NCBI RefSeq assembly: GCF_003205615.1
Contig: NZ_PYBV01000003.1
Location: forward strand, 15,705-79,704
Origin: Micromonospora arborensis
Lineage (GTDB): Bacteria; Actinomycetota; Actinomycetes; Mycobacteriales; Micromonosporaceae
Direction of reading: 5' to 3'
Length of the DNA: 64,000 nt
The translations under genes were made by a program, and so were the position numbers. The notes under the pieces were generated by a model, which had not been told where the DNA came from, did not search any database, and worked only from the letters and a program-made list of their open reading frames with translations. Positions 35,908 to 43,819 of the stretch are shown here, piece by piece (within the stretch, counting starts at the first letter, position 1; the number at the start of each line of letters is the position of its first letter).

Positions 35908-36996
35908 GTGGTTCCCCACCAACTCGACCGCGCGCAGGCACGGCAGATCGCCGTCCGAGCCCAGTTGCTGGCCGACCCCCGGCCGGCCGACCTGCTCACG
36001 GTGGTGCGTCAGCTGACGCTGGTGCAGATCGACCCGACGGCCGCCGTCGCCCCCAGTGCGGACCTGGTCTGCTGGAGCCGGCTCGGCTCGTCCTACCAGC
36101 CCGCGCAGATGCGGGAGGCCCTCGAACGGGACCGGACGCTCTTCGAGCACCAGGCGATGGTGCGACCGATGGCCGATCTCGGGCTCTTCCTCGCGGCGAT
36201 GGCGACGTCGCCCGGTCATGAGCGCCACCGCGAGTGGCTGCGCGCCAATGACTCGTTCCGGCGAGACGTGCTCGACCTGCTCGGCCGCTCCGGGCCGCTG
36301 CTCTCCCGCGACATCCCGGACACGAGCGCCGTGCCCTGGCCGTCGTCGGGCTGGACCAACAACCGCAACGTCACCCAGCTCCTGGAGTTCCTGGTCCTGC
36401 GGGGCGAGGTCGCCATCGCCGGCCGCCAGGGCCGACAGCGGCTCTGGGACGTGGCCGAGCGGGTCTACCCGGCCGGCGTCCCCGTCGTCGAGTTGGAGCA
36501 GGCACGCCGGCTCCGCAACGAGCGACGGCTGCGGGCGTTGGGCATCGCTCGGGAGAAGGCGGTGGTCGTTCCCGGCGAGCCGGCCGAGGTCGGCGACGCC
36601 GGCGAGCCAGCGGTGATCGAGGGCGTCGCGGGGGAGTGGCGGGTGGACCCGGCCGCGCTCGGGCAGCCCTTCACCGGGCGTACGGCGCTGTTGTCGCCGT
36701 TCGACCGGCTGGTGCACGACCGAGTCCGCCTCGCGGACCTCTTCGAGTACGAGTACGTGCTGGAGATGTACAAACCCAAGGCGAGCCGACGGTGGGGCTA
36801 CTTCGCGTTGCCGATCCTGCACGGCGACCGGTTGGTCGGAAAGGTCGACGCCACGGCCGACGGCCGGCGCGGCACGCTCACCGTGCACGCCATCCACGAG
36901 GACGTGCCCTTCACCCCGGAGGTGACCCGGGCCGTGCACGACGAGCTGCACGACCTCGCGTCCTGGCTCACGCTGACCGTCGAGGGCCTGCGCTGA
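35908..36996 (+). CDS. Winged-helix DNA glycosylase-like protein (YcaQ/AlkX, HTH_42 family)
   Basis: A 362-residue protein of the HTH_42 (formerly DUF1006) family. The stretch RQLTLVQIDPT holds the Q-hydrophobic-D motif (Q40-I41-D42) that marks the AlkX/YcaQ branch of interstrand-crosslink and alkyl-adduct DNA glycosylases; AlkZ has QxQ at this place. The downstream SPFDRLVHDRVRLADLFEYEYVLEMYKPKASRRWGYFALPIL block (given as its span) is the strongly conserved C-terminal part. I choose GTG 35908 because a TAGGCT box lies 7 nt before it (leaderless promoter). ATG 35878 is an in-frame alternative. Predicted role: removing bulky or crosslinked bases, perhaps self-protection from DNA-damaging metabolites. 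Confidence 0.78.
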   Translation: MVPHQLDRAQARQIAVRAQLLADPRPADLLTVVRQLTLVQIDPTAAVAPSADLVCWSRLGSSYQPAQMREALERDRTLFEHQAMVRPMADLGLFLAAMATSPGHERHREWLRANDSFRRDVLDLLGRSGPLLSRDIPDTSAVPWPSSGWTNNRNVTQLLEFLVLRGEVAIAGRQGRQRLWDVAERVYPAGVPVVELEQARRLRNERRLRALGIAREKAVVVPGEPAEVGDAGEPAVIEGVAGEWRVDPAALGQPFTGRTALLSPFDRLVHDRVRLADLFEYEYVLEMYKPKASRRWGYFALPILHGDRLVGKVDATADGRRGTLTVHAIHEDVPFTPEVTRAVHDELHDLASWLTLTVEGLR

Positions 36997-37044
36997 CGGG
37001 TGCTCGCCGAGGCCCCCGCGCCCCGACGAACACCCGGCGCCGAC

Positions 37045-38025
37045 CTAGGCGATCCGGCGGACCCGGCGGATGGCGAAGTAGAGCAGGAGCGCAGCGAGGG
37101 CGACGAAGATGCCCGTCTCGATCCACTGGAACAGCCAGAACCGGTCCGCCGGTTGGTAAAGCTGCCAGTTGTACGCGCCCGGGTCGAGGCCCAGCTCGGA
37201 CCCGCAGGCTCGGCCGTCCGGGCCCTTGCCACCCGGCGGACACTGGATCCGGGCGTTCTCCGCCACCATCGTCCCGTCGGCGTTCCGGATGCCCATGGAG
37301 AGGACCCAGTCACCCCGGCTCAACTCCGGTATCCCGTCCCCCTCGATCGGGAAGGTCTGGGTGCGGGCGGGCTGGTAGTGCGGCCGGGCCAGGATCTCCA
37401 CGGCTGCCCGTACGCCGATGAACCCGGCCAGGGTGATGCCCATGGCGGGCAGCATCCGCTTCCAGACGGTGCCGGCGGAGACGCCCAGCGCCACGGCGAA
37501 CAGGGTGTAGCCGATCGGGACGACGCCCTGCAGATCGAAGACGATCATGCCGAGTCGGCCCTCGTGCGCGGCCTGGGTGAGCGGCTCCACCCACCAGGAC
37601 ATGCCCAATCCGTAGCACGCCGCGAGGAGCACGGCGGCCGTGCCGACCAGCCCGAACTTCACCAGGGCCCAGCGGGTCCGGCCGACGCCCTGGGTCCACA
37701 CGAAGCGGTGGGTGCCCTGTTCCACCTCCCGGGCGACCAGCGGGGCGCCCCAGAACAGGCCGACCAGCACCGGCAGCGTGATCAGCAGTACCGCTACCAG
37801 GTTCAGGCTGTCGTACTGATCGCTGAACCGGCGGAAACCCGCGTCGCAGGTCTGCACGGCAGCCTCGCTGAGGGCCACCGGACGAATGCATTCGGCCAGC
37901 CCCAGGTCGGCGAAGGTGCTTCGCATCGACAGGCCGATGGGCACCAGCACGGCGGCCAGCACCACGAACCCCAGCAGGGTGTAGAACGCCTGCTTGCGAT
38001 GTTGCCGCCAGGTCAACCAGATCAT
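37045..38025 (-). CDS. ABC transporter permease
   Basis: A 326-residue ABC-2-like permease: helix 1 at about 17-36, then an extracytoplasmic loop. Helices follow at about 77-95 (VAVLLITLPVLVGLFWG, APLVAREVEQGTHRFVWTQGVGR in the cytoplasmic elbow), 125-145, 165-190, 195-215 and a last one at about 300-320. The loop before the final helix is acidic and cysteine-containing. ATG 38025 overlaps the ATPase stop (ATGA). Part of a GntR-ATPase-permease operon of YtrA type. Substrate unknown. Confidence 0.85.
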   Translation of the reverse strand: MIWLTWRQHRKQAFYTLLGFVVLAAVLVPIGLSMRSTFADLGLAECIRPVALSEAAVQTCDAGFRRFSDQYDSLNLVAVLLITLPVLVGLFWGAPLVAREVEQGTHRFVWTQGVGRTRWALVKFGLVGTAAVLLAACYGLGMSWWVEPLTQAAHEGRLGMIVFDLQGVVPIGYTLFAVALGVSAGTVWKRMLPAMGITLAGFIGVRAAVEILARPHYQPARTQTFPIEGDGIPELSRGDWVLSMGIRNADGTMVAENARIQCPPGGKGPDGRACGSELGLDPGAYNWQLYQPADRFWLFQWIETGIFVALAALLLYFAIRRVRRIA

Positions 38026-38912
38026 GCCGGCACCCCCCACTCGCTGTGCTTGGTCTGCGTGGTGCCGTCGGCCAGGTAGGCCAGGACAACGTCCTCCAGG
38101 CTGACCTCGCGCACCGTCCAGGCGGGATCGGTGACCGGCCCGTCGGTGCGGACCAGCAGGGTGGACTGCCGGTCGGTGTGGCTGGCCCGGACCACGGCGG
38201 CGACGCCCCCGATAGCGCCGCCGTCGTGTCGGGGGCCGACCAGTTGCCGGTGCTCGGCGACCAGGTCGTCGACCGCGCCGGTGAGCTGCACCTGGGAGGC
38301 GTTCAGCACGATCAGGTAGTCGCAGACGCGTTCCAGGTCGGCCAGCAGGTGCGAGGAGAGCAGGACGGTGGTGCCGGATTCCGCGACGCTGCCCATCAGC
38401 GACTGGAGGAACTCCCGCCGGGCGAGGGGGTCGAGGCTGGCGACCGGCTCGTCGAGCAGCAGCAGCCGGGGCTGCTTGGCCAGCGCGAGGGCGAGCGCCA
38501 CCTGGGCCCGTTGGCCGCCGGAGAGCTTGCCGACGGGACGGTCCGGGGGAATGCCGAGCTGCGCCAACCGGGTGCGGGCCAATGCCCCGTCCCACCGCTT
38601 GTTCAGCTTGCCACCGGCGATCACCAGCTCGGCTGCGGTGAAGTCCCGGTACAGCGGGGTGTCCTGGGCGACGAAACCGATGTCGGCCAAGCCCTCCGTG
38701 TCGCCGTACGGCGATCTGCCGAACACGCGGACCGCGCCCGCGTCGGGCTTGAGTAGCCCGACGGCCAGGTGCAGCAGCGTGCTCTTGCCCGCGCCGTTCG
38801 GGCCGACCAGCGCGGCGATCCGGCCGGCCGGCAGGTGCAGCGAGCAGTCCCGCAACGCCCACGTGCTGCCGTACCGTTTGCCCAGCCGGTCTGCTTCTAA
38901 GACCATGTCCAT
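38022..38912 (-). CDS. ABC transporter ATP-binding protein
   Basis: A 296-residue ATPase of the CcmA/ABC-2 type. Walker A GPNGAGKST, Q-loop FVAQDTP, signature LSGGQRAQVALALAL, Walker B LLLLDEPVASLDP, H-loop LLSSH are intact. About 80 residues beyond the H-loop form a regulatory tail. ATG 38912 follows AGAGGACAGG. It lies 71 bp downstream of a GntR regulator gene in the same direction. Confidence 0.9.
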   Translation of the reverse strand: MDMVLEADRLGKRYGSTWALRDCSLHLPAGRIAALVGPNGAGKSTLLHLAVGLLKPDAGAVRVFGRSPYGDTEGLADIGFVAQDTPLYRDFTAAELVIAGGKLNKRWDGALARTRLAQLGIPPDRPVGKLSGGQRAQVALALALAKQPRLLLLDEPVASLDPLARREFLQSLMGSVAESGTTVLLSSHLLADLERVCDYLIVLNASQVQLTGAVDDLVAEHRQLVGPRHDGGAIGGVAAVVRASHTDRQSTLLVRTDGPVTDPAWTVREVSLEDVVLAYLADGTTQTKHSEWGVPA

Positions 38913-38983
38913 CCTCTGTCCTCTCGTTCCGGCGGCGGCGCCGCCCTCGCTGCTGTGCTTGGTGGTTTGCGCGCTGCGCTCAC

Positions 38984-39391
38984 TCAGGCGGGCTCCCTCT
39001 GCGGGGCGTCGTCGGCCAGGGTGGCCCGCAGCGTGGTCTCCACCAGGGCGATGACGTCCTCGGCTGTGAGACCCGCGGTCTGCGCCCGGTGCAACCAGGC
39101 GACCAGGTCGTCGCGTAGCTCGGCCTGGTTGGGCAGGGACGCGCCAGCCAGCGTGCGCTGGACGAACGTGCCCACCCCGGGTCGGCCGCCGACCAGACCC
39201 TCGATCTCCAGCTCCCGGTACGCCTTCAGCACCGTGTTCGGGTTGATCGCCAGGGACTGCGCGACATCCCGGACCTTCGGCAACTGGTCGCCCGGCGTCA
39301 GCAGGCCGACCCGCAGCGCCTGTTTCACCTGCTGCACGAGCTGCATGTAGGTGTTCACCTTCGACCGGCTGTCCAGCACGAACTCGATCAC
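38984..39391 (-). CDS. GntR family regulator (YtrA subfamily)
   Basis: A 135-residue short GntR protein: winged HTH about residues 10-75 (YMQLVQQVKQALRVGLLTPGDQLPKVRDVAQSLAINPNTVLKAYRELEIEGLV, given as its span) and only a brief helical tail, as in YtrA-type repressors that control the ABC genes behind them. GTG 39391 is chosen, as the upstream extension passes through the operator. The perfect repeat at 39412-39429 is its probable binding site, giving autoregulation of the three-gene operon. Confidence 0.88.
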   Translation of the reverse strand: MIEFVLDSRSKVNTYMQLVQQVKQALRVGLLTPGDQLPKVRDVAQSLAINPNTVLKAYRELEIEGLVGGRPGVGTFVQRTLAGASLPNQAELRDDLVAWLHRAQTAGLTAEDVIALVETTLRATLADDAPQREPA

Positions 39392-39411
39392 TCGTGATGA
39401 TCCTTCCTGTT

Positions 39412-39429
39412 GTCCTACGACAGTAGGAC
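39412..39429. promoter_or_regulatory. GntR operator
   Basis: GTCCTACGACAGTAGGAC: perfect 7-bp arms with a GACA spacer, 20 bp upstream of the GntR GTG start. The adjacent AT-rich ACTAATAGACAGCATCATT would hold the leftward promoter. Confidence 0.75.
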
Positions 39430-39598
39430 TAATAGACAGCATCATTGGTCGCCCGACTGCTGTCAAGCGCGACGCGGCACGCGGCCGACCCGACCCGGCG
39501 ACCGTGGCGGCACCGGAGGGCCCAAAGGTTGGCACCGACGGGCCAGCCCGATGGGTAGGGGCCGGCACGCGAATCCGTGCGGACCGGGGAGGTGTTCG

Positions 39599-39817
39599 AT
39601 GGTCACCAACGAGCTGACGACGTCGAGGGCGACTCCACTACAGGTGGCCCGCGCCCGAGGTCGGGTCCGTGGGCGGCTGGTCCTGCTCGGCCCGGCGTTC
39701 GTCGCCGCCGTCGCCTACGTCGATCCCGGGATCATCATCGGTACGGCCACGTTCGCCGTGCTCGGAGCCGGCAGGGATGCGCCGCCGGCTGAGCCGACAA
39801 GGGGCGTTGCTGGCTGA
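39599..39817 (+). pseudogene. mntH: Truncated mntH (Nramp metal transporter) stub
   Basis: ATG 39599 with an intact Shine-Dalgarno (GGGGAGG) opens a 72-residue frame. Residues about 18-45 (RARGRVRGRLVLLGPAFVAAVAYVDPG, given as its span) match the conserved start of Nramp/MntH proteins up to the metal-binding helix-1 DPG. Directly after DPG, where N is expected, the sequence becomes III-GTATFAVLG and runs to a stop. Ten or eleven helices are missing and no later fragment is found downstream, so the gene was lost by deletion, leaving its 5' end and expression signals. Confidence 0.7.
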
Positions 39818-39895
39818 GCCGGCGGGGTGGGCATTGCCGGCTGGCAACTCGTGCGGCCTGCCGGTCGCGGCTCGGCGGGCCGCGACCGGTAGCCG

Positions 39896-40168
39896 TCAGG
39901 TGCGGCGGCCCTCGTCGCGGGCGGGGATCTCCTGGCGCTGTTCGAGGGCGTCCGCCGGGTTGGCGTCGGCCGGGAGTGACGTCGCCTCGTCGAGCGTGCC
40001 GCCCGGCAGTGCGCCCTGTTCGGCCAGGTCGGCCTCGGACGCTTCGGGGTCGACGTCGCCGGACACCCGGTCCGGCGGCCCGTAGTCGACGGCGTTCTGC
40101 CGTTGTTCCAGGGCGTCCGCCTCCGGAGGAGGAAACGTATCGCCCTGCTCGTCCCGGTACGTGCTCAT
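39896..40168 (-). CDS. Small acidic low-complexity protein
   Basis: A 90-residue, highly hydrophilic protein rich in Asp/Glu/Ala/Pro with no predicted fold. The octapeptide ADALEQRQ occurs twice (residues about 17-24 and 72-79). ATG 40168 has a strong TAGGAGG site, which supports it as real. Similar short acidic proteins occur widely in actinobacteria without assigned roles. Confidence 0.65.
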   Translation of the reverse strand: MSTYRDEQGDTFPPPEADALEQRQNAVDYGPPDRVSGDVDPEASEADLAEQGALPGGTLDEATSLPADANPADALEQRQEIPARDEGRRT

Positions 40169-40312
40169 CGGAGCCTCCTACCGGCGGGTGTCGACATGCC
40201 GCCGGGCCGCTGCCTACCCGTCACCGGCACACTCACGCCTGGCGGCCGCATCCCGGAGGACAACAGGAGCGTGGCCACGGCGGTCTCGAGGTGGTGCGCT
40301 GGCCGTCGGAGC

Positions 40313-40390
40313 GTGATCCACTCCGCTTCGCCGATGTGGCGGTATCCGCGGGGCGGGATACCGCCACATCCGCGACCTGGAGTGGATCAC
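40313..40390. repeat. REP-like palindromic element, copy 1
   Basis: Outer perfect arms GTGATCCACTCC (40313-40324) and GGAGTGGATCAC (40379-40390) enclose inner perfect arms of 15 bp (40333-40347 with 40356-40370) around an 8-nt loop. A second copy of its 73-bp core lies at 49768-49840, about 88% identical. No ORF with a start signal spans it. Confidence 0.85.
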
Positions 40391-40414
40391 GCCCGAGTCG
40401 CCCGCTCCGCCCCG

Positions 40415-40466
40415 ACAGCCGCGCCCGGCGGCCGCGCCCGGCGGCCGCGCCCGACAGCCGCGTCCG
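40415..40466. repeat. 13-bp tandem repeat, four units
   Basis: Units at 40415-40427, 40428-40440, 40441-40453 and 40454-40466. The two middle units are identical (GCGGCCGCGCCCG) and the outer ones start ACA. It lies just before the stop of the leftward gene at 40474. The gap 40169-40473 thus holds a palindromic element and this repeat, but no gene. Confidence 0.7.
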
Positions 40467-40473
40467 ATGGTGG

Positions 40474-41436
40474 TCAGGCGACCGGCGGCTCGACCGTGGT
40501 GACCCGGCGAGCCCCGGCGGCCAGCGTCAGTGCCAGCAGCGCGCACCCCGCGCCGACCAGGAAGAACAGCGAGGCCGCTGGCTGGCCCAGCCACTCCCAG
40601 GCCGGGTGCCAGGCCGGGTGTGGCTCGCCCAGGTGGTGCCACAGCAGTTGCGGTGCGGCCAGCAGCACCGGCAGCCACCACAGCACCACGGCCACACCGA
40701 ACAGGACGTTCACCGTGCCGCGCCGCCGACGTTCCTCGACGCGTCGACTGATCCAGCCGAAGACCACCCAACCCGCGACCGCGCCCAGCAGCGTGCCGAG
40801 CACCCCGGCGGGGACCACCGCCGGCGGTGGCGCGCGGTGCAGCTCGACCGAGAGGTAGGTGGATTCGGCGAGGGTCTGTGTGGAGATCGAGGCGTTCAGG
40901 ATCGTGTCGCCTCGCCGGGCGACCAGGGCGGTGTCGGTGATCGCCCGCGGTGTGGCGCACACCTTGTCCTCGCAGGTGATGCCCTCGGTCACCTGCGGGT
41001 CGTACACCCGCCAGCCGGCACCGGTCAGGCGTTCCCGGGCCACCGCGACGATCTGTTCGGCGGGCACCGGTGGGGCGCCGAAGGCGGCGGCGCCGGTGGC
41101 GCTCTCCTGATATTCGCCACCGTCACCGAGCACCAGGGTCTTGACGGTGTTCAGGCGCAGCGCGTGCCCGTAGACGACGAAGAGCGCGGGCGGGACGTCG
41201 ATGTCGCCGAGGTCGTGCCCGGGAAACACCTCGGTCAGGATCGCGCCCGCCTCGGCCCGGTCGGGTTGCGGTCGGGAGGTCTCCCAGGCGGCCCGGCTGG
41301 CCAACGCGCCGGTGAAGAGGCCACAGACGACCGCGGCGAGCGGCACCCAGGCGACGGCGGCACCACCGGCCGGACGGCCGAGGCGGCGCAGCAACCGCCC
41401 GGACCGGCGGGCCACGGACTTGTCGATCACGGGCAT
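40474..41436 (-). CDS. Multipass membrane protein, unknown function
   Basis: A 320-residue protein: one helix near residues 26-48, a long extracytoplasmic domain (about 50-200) containing two cysteines close together (ITCEDKVCATP), then three to four helices in the C-terminal third (about 205-225, 243-260, 280-310). ATG 41436 has GAAGGG 5-6 nt upstream; GTG 41442 is less suitable. The first helix and soluble domain suggest a sensor or anchor. I recognise no family. Divergent from the propeller-like gene at 41583. Confidence 0.65.
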   Translation of the reverse strand: MPVIDKSVARRSGRLLRRLGRPAGGAAVAWVPLAAVVCGLFTGALASRAAWETSRPQPDRAEAGAILTEVFPGHDLGDIDVPPALFVVYGHALRLNTVKTLVLGDGGEYQESATGAAAFGAPPVPAEQIVAVARERLTGAGWRVYDPQVTEGITCEDKVCATPRAITDTALVARRGDTILNASISTQTLAESTYLSVELHRAPPPAVVPAGVLGTLLGAVAGWVVFGWISRRVEERRRRGTVNVLFGVAVVLWWLPVLLAAPQLLWHHLGEPHPAWHPAWEWLGQPAASLFFLVGAGCALLALTLAAGARRVTTVEPPVA

Positions 41437-41582
41437 GGTCACCCTTCAGACTGAAGATCAAGCGGGGTGACAGTACATCGACCAGGGGTGTGGGCGGGTA
41501 CCCGCGAAGAGCACCGCCGGTGGCCGGGATCGGCCAGGATGGGCGGGTGGCCGGGGCACGGCCGCGACGAGGAGGGTTGGCG

Positions 41583-42695
41583 ATGCGGGTACGCGGGCGG
41601 TTGACCTGGGCGCGACGTACCCGTGCGGGGGCGGCGCTGGTTGCCGTGCTCGCCGGGGTGCTACCACCGGCCGTGCTGGCGACAGCGAGCGCAGCGGCGG
41701 GCACGGCGGTGGCCGGGACGCCGGTGTGCCAGGTGCGCGACGACCGGCTCCGCGAGATCTCCGGCATGGTCGCCACCGACGACGGGTACGTGGTGATCAA
41801 CGACGGTGCCGACGACGAGGCTCGCCGCCGGATCTTCTTCCTCGACGAGCGCTGCGCGGTGGTCCGCTCGGTCGCCTACCCGTCCCGGCCCCGTGACACC
41901 GAGGACCTGGCCATCGGCCGGGACGGCACCGTCTGGGTCGCGGACATCGGCGACAACGACCACTCCCGACCGACGATCGCCATCTGGCGGCTCGCACCGG
42001 GGTCGGCCAAGCCGGTGCTGCACCGGATGACGTACCCGGACGGCCCGCACGACGCGGAGGCGTTGCTGCTCGACGCGGCCGGCCGACCGTTGGTCATCAC
42101 CAAGGGCGGCAGCGGCACCGTCTCCCTGTACGCGCCGACCACCGCGCTGCGGCCCGGCGCGACGACGCCGATGGCCTCGGTCGGCCAGGTGACCCTCCCG
42201 AGGACCAGCACCAGCAACCCGTTCCTGTTCCTCGGGCGTGGTGTGATCACCGGCGCGGCGAGCGCGCCGGACGGGCGTCGGGTGGTGCTGCGCAGCTACG
42301 CCGACGCCTTCGAGTACGACGTGCCCGCCGGCGACGTGGTCACCGCGCTGACCTCCGGCACCCCGCGGATCACCCCGTTGCCGGACGAGCCGCAGGGTGA
42401 GTCGATCACCTACAGCCGCGACGGCCGCTCGTTGCTCACCGTCTCCGAATCCGCCGACCAGCCGCCGGGCACCCGCCCGACGATCCTGCGCTACCCGGCC
42501 ACGGACGCGGCGGTCCCCGCCGCGGGCCCGACGGGGTCCACCGGCCCGGTGGCCTCCACGTCGGTCCGCCCTGCCGCCGAGGAGGCCGGCAGCGCGGGCG
42601 ACCGGACCTGGCCGCTGATGGTCGGCGCGGGAACACTGTTGGCACTGTTCGGCCTGGGCGCCGTGCTGTGGTGGCGGCACACCGCGCACCGGTGA
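41583..42695 (+). CDS. Exported beta-propeller-like protein with C-terminal membrane anchor
   Basis: A 370-residue surface protein: Arg-rich start and signal (to about residue 40), then repeating blades (LREISGMVATDDGYVVINDGADDE, DTEDLAIGRDGTVWVADIGDND, GESITYSRDGRSLLTVSE). A Ser/Thr/Pro linker follows (about 300-335), then one helix (WPLMVGAGTLLALFGLGAVLWW) with a short basic tail. The DGxxWVADIGDN motif resembles six-bladed lactonase/NHL-type propellers, but no catalytic set is evident. ATG 41583 follows GAGGAGGG; GTG 41547, with a CAGGAT box, is the alternative. Confidence 0.68.
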   Translation: MRVRGRLTWARRTRAGAALVAVLAGVLPPAVLATASAAAGTAVAGTPVCQVRDDRLREISGMVATDDGYVVINDGADDEARRRIFFLDERCAVVRSVAYPSRPRDTEDLAIGRDGTVWVADIGDNDHSRPTIAIWRLAPGSAKPVLHRMTYPDGPHDAEALLLDAAGRPLVITKGGSGTVSLYAPTTALRPGATTPMASVGQVTLPRTSTSNPFLFLGRGVITGAASAPDGRRVVLRSYADAFEYDVPAGDVVTALTSGTPRITPLPDEPQGESITYSRDGRSLLTVSESADQPPGTRPTILRYPATDAAVPAAGPTGSTGPVASTSVRPAAEEAGSAGDRTWPLMVGAGTLLALFGLGAVLWWRHTAHR

Positions 42696-42726
42696 GCGAA
42701 CGCCAGCGGTGCGGCAGGATGAGTGG

Positions 42727-43776
42727 ATGTCCGTGCTGTCCACGTTGCGTCACCCGATCATCGCCGCCCCGATGGCGGGCGGCCCGTCCACGCCAGCGCT
42801 CGCGGCAGCCGTCTCCGCGGCCGGTGGGCTGGGCTTCCTGGCCGCCGGGATGATCGACACCGAACGGTTGACCGCCGACGTCGCGGAGGTCCGCGCCCGC
42901 ACGGAGCGGCCGTTCGGCGTCAACGTCTTCCTGCCCGACCCCGGCTCGGTCGACGAGGCCGCCATCCAGGCGTACGCCGAACGGCTCGCCCCGCAGGCCG
43001 CGGCGCGTGGGGTGCGCCTGGGCGAGCCGGTGGGCGGCGACGACGCGTACCCGAAGAAGGTGGCCGCGCTGCTCGCGGACCCGGTCCCGGTGGTGTCCTT
43101 CGTGTTCGGTCTGCCCGACCGGGCAGCGGTGGCCGCCCTGCGCGAGCGGGGCACCGAGGTGTGGGCCACGGTCACCCGCCCAGAGGCCGCGACGGCCGCC
43201 GCCGACCTGGGCGTGGACGCGGTGGTGGTGCAGGGCACCGAGGCCGGCGGGCATCGCGGCGGCCTACCGGACGACGACGACTACGCGCTGCTGCCGTTGC
43301 TCCGACTGGCCGCCGCCCACTGTGACCGCCCGCTGGTGGCCGCCGGCGGCCTCGTCGACGGCCCTGCGGTGGCCGCCGTGCTGGCCGCCGGTGCCGCCGC
43401 CGCGCAGCTCGGCACGGCCTTCCTGCGCTGCCCGGAGGCGGGCAGCTCGCCGATGCACCGGGCGGCGGTGGCGAGTGCCACGCCGACCGCGTTGACCCGG
43501 TCGTACACCGGCAAGCGGGCCCGGGGCGTGGCCAACGACTTCCTGCGCCAGCACGACGCGGCGGCACCGGCCGGCTACCCCCAGGTGCTACACCTGACGC
43601 GTCCGCTGCTCGCGGCCGCCCGGCGCGACGGGGACACCTCGGTCGCGAACCTGTGGGCCGGGCAGGCGCACCCCCTCGCCCGGGACCTGCCGGCGGCCGA
43701 GGTGGTCGCCGAGGTGAGCGCCGGTGCCCGAGCCGCGCTGGCAGCGGTGGTCGAGCGGTCGACCCGCTGGGGCTGA
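42727..43776 (+). CDS. Nitronate monooxygenase family (2-nitropropane dioxygenase-like)
   Basis: A 349-residue FMN-dependent TIM-barrel enzyme. PIIAAPMAGGPSTPALAAAVSAAGGLGFLAAG is the N-terminal FMN-binding part (given as its span). QGTEAGGHRG has the conserved glycines and the catalytic-type His. AAGGLVDGPAVAAVLAAGAAAAQLGTAFLRC forms the phosphate-binding end. The family oxidises alkyl nitronates such as propionate-3-nitronate, a toxin made by plants and some fungi. The ATG at 42727 lies 6 nt after CAGGAT, compatible with leaderless expression. Confidence 0.85.
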   Translation: MSVLSTLRHPIIAAPMAGGPSTPALAAAVSAAGGLGFLAAGMIDTERLTADVAEVRARTERPFGVNVFLPDPGSVDEAAIQAYAERLAPQAAARGVRLGEPVGGDDAYPKKVAALLADPVPVVSFVFGLPDRAAVAALRERGTEVWATVTRPEAATAAADLGVDAVVVQGTEAGGHRGGLPDDDDYALLPLLRLAAAHCDRPLVAAGGLVDGPAVAAVLAAGAAAAQLGTAFLRCPEAGSSPMHRAAVASATPTALTRSYTGKRARGVANDFLRQHDAAAPAGYPQVLHLTRPLLAAARRDGDTSVANLWAGQAHPLARDLPAAEVVAEVSAGARAALAAVVERSTRWG

Positions 43777-43819
43777 CCGGCGGCGGCACGGCCGGCAGCG
43801 GAACCCGTAGAGTCGCGCC

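Noticed and set aside
40214..40960. ORFs across the palindromic element at 40313
   Set aside because: They overlap a supported leftward membrane-protein gene, and the palindrome itself is better explained as a repeat.
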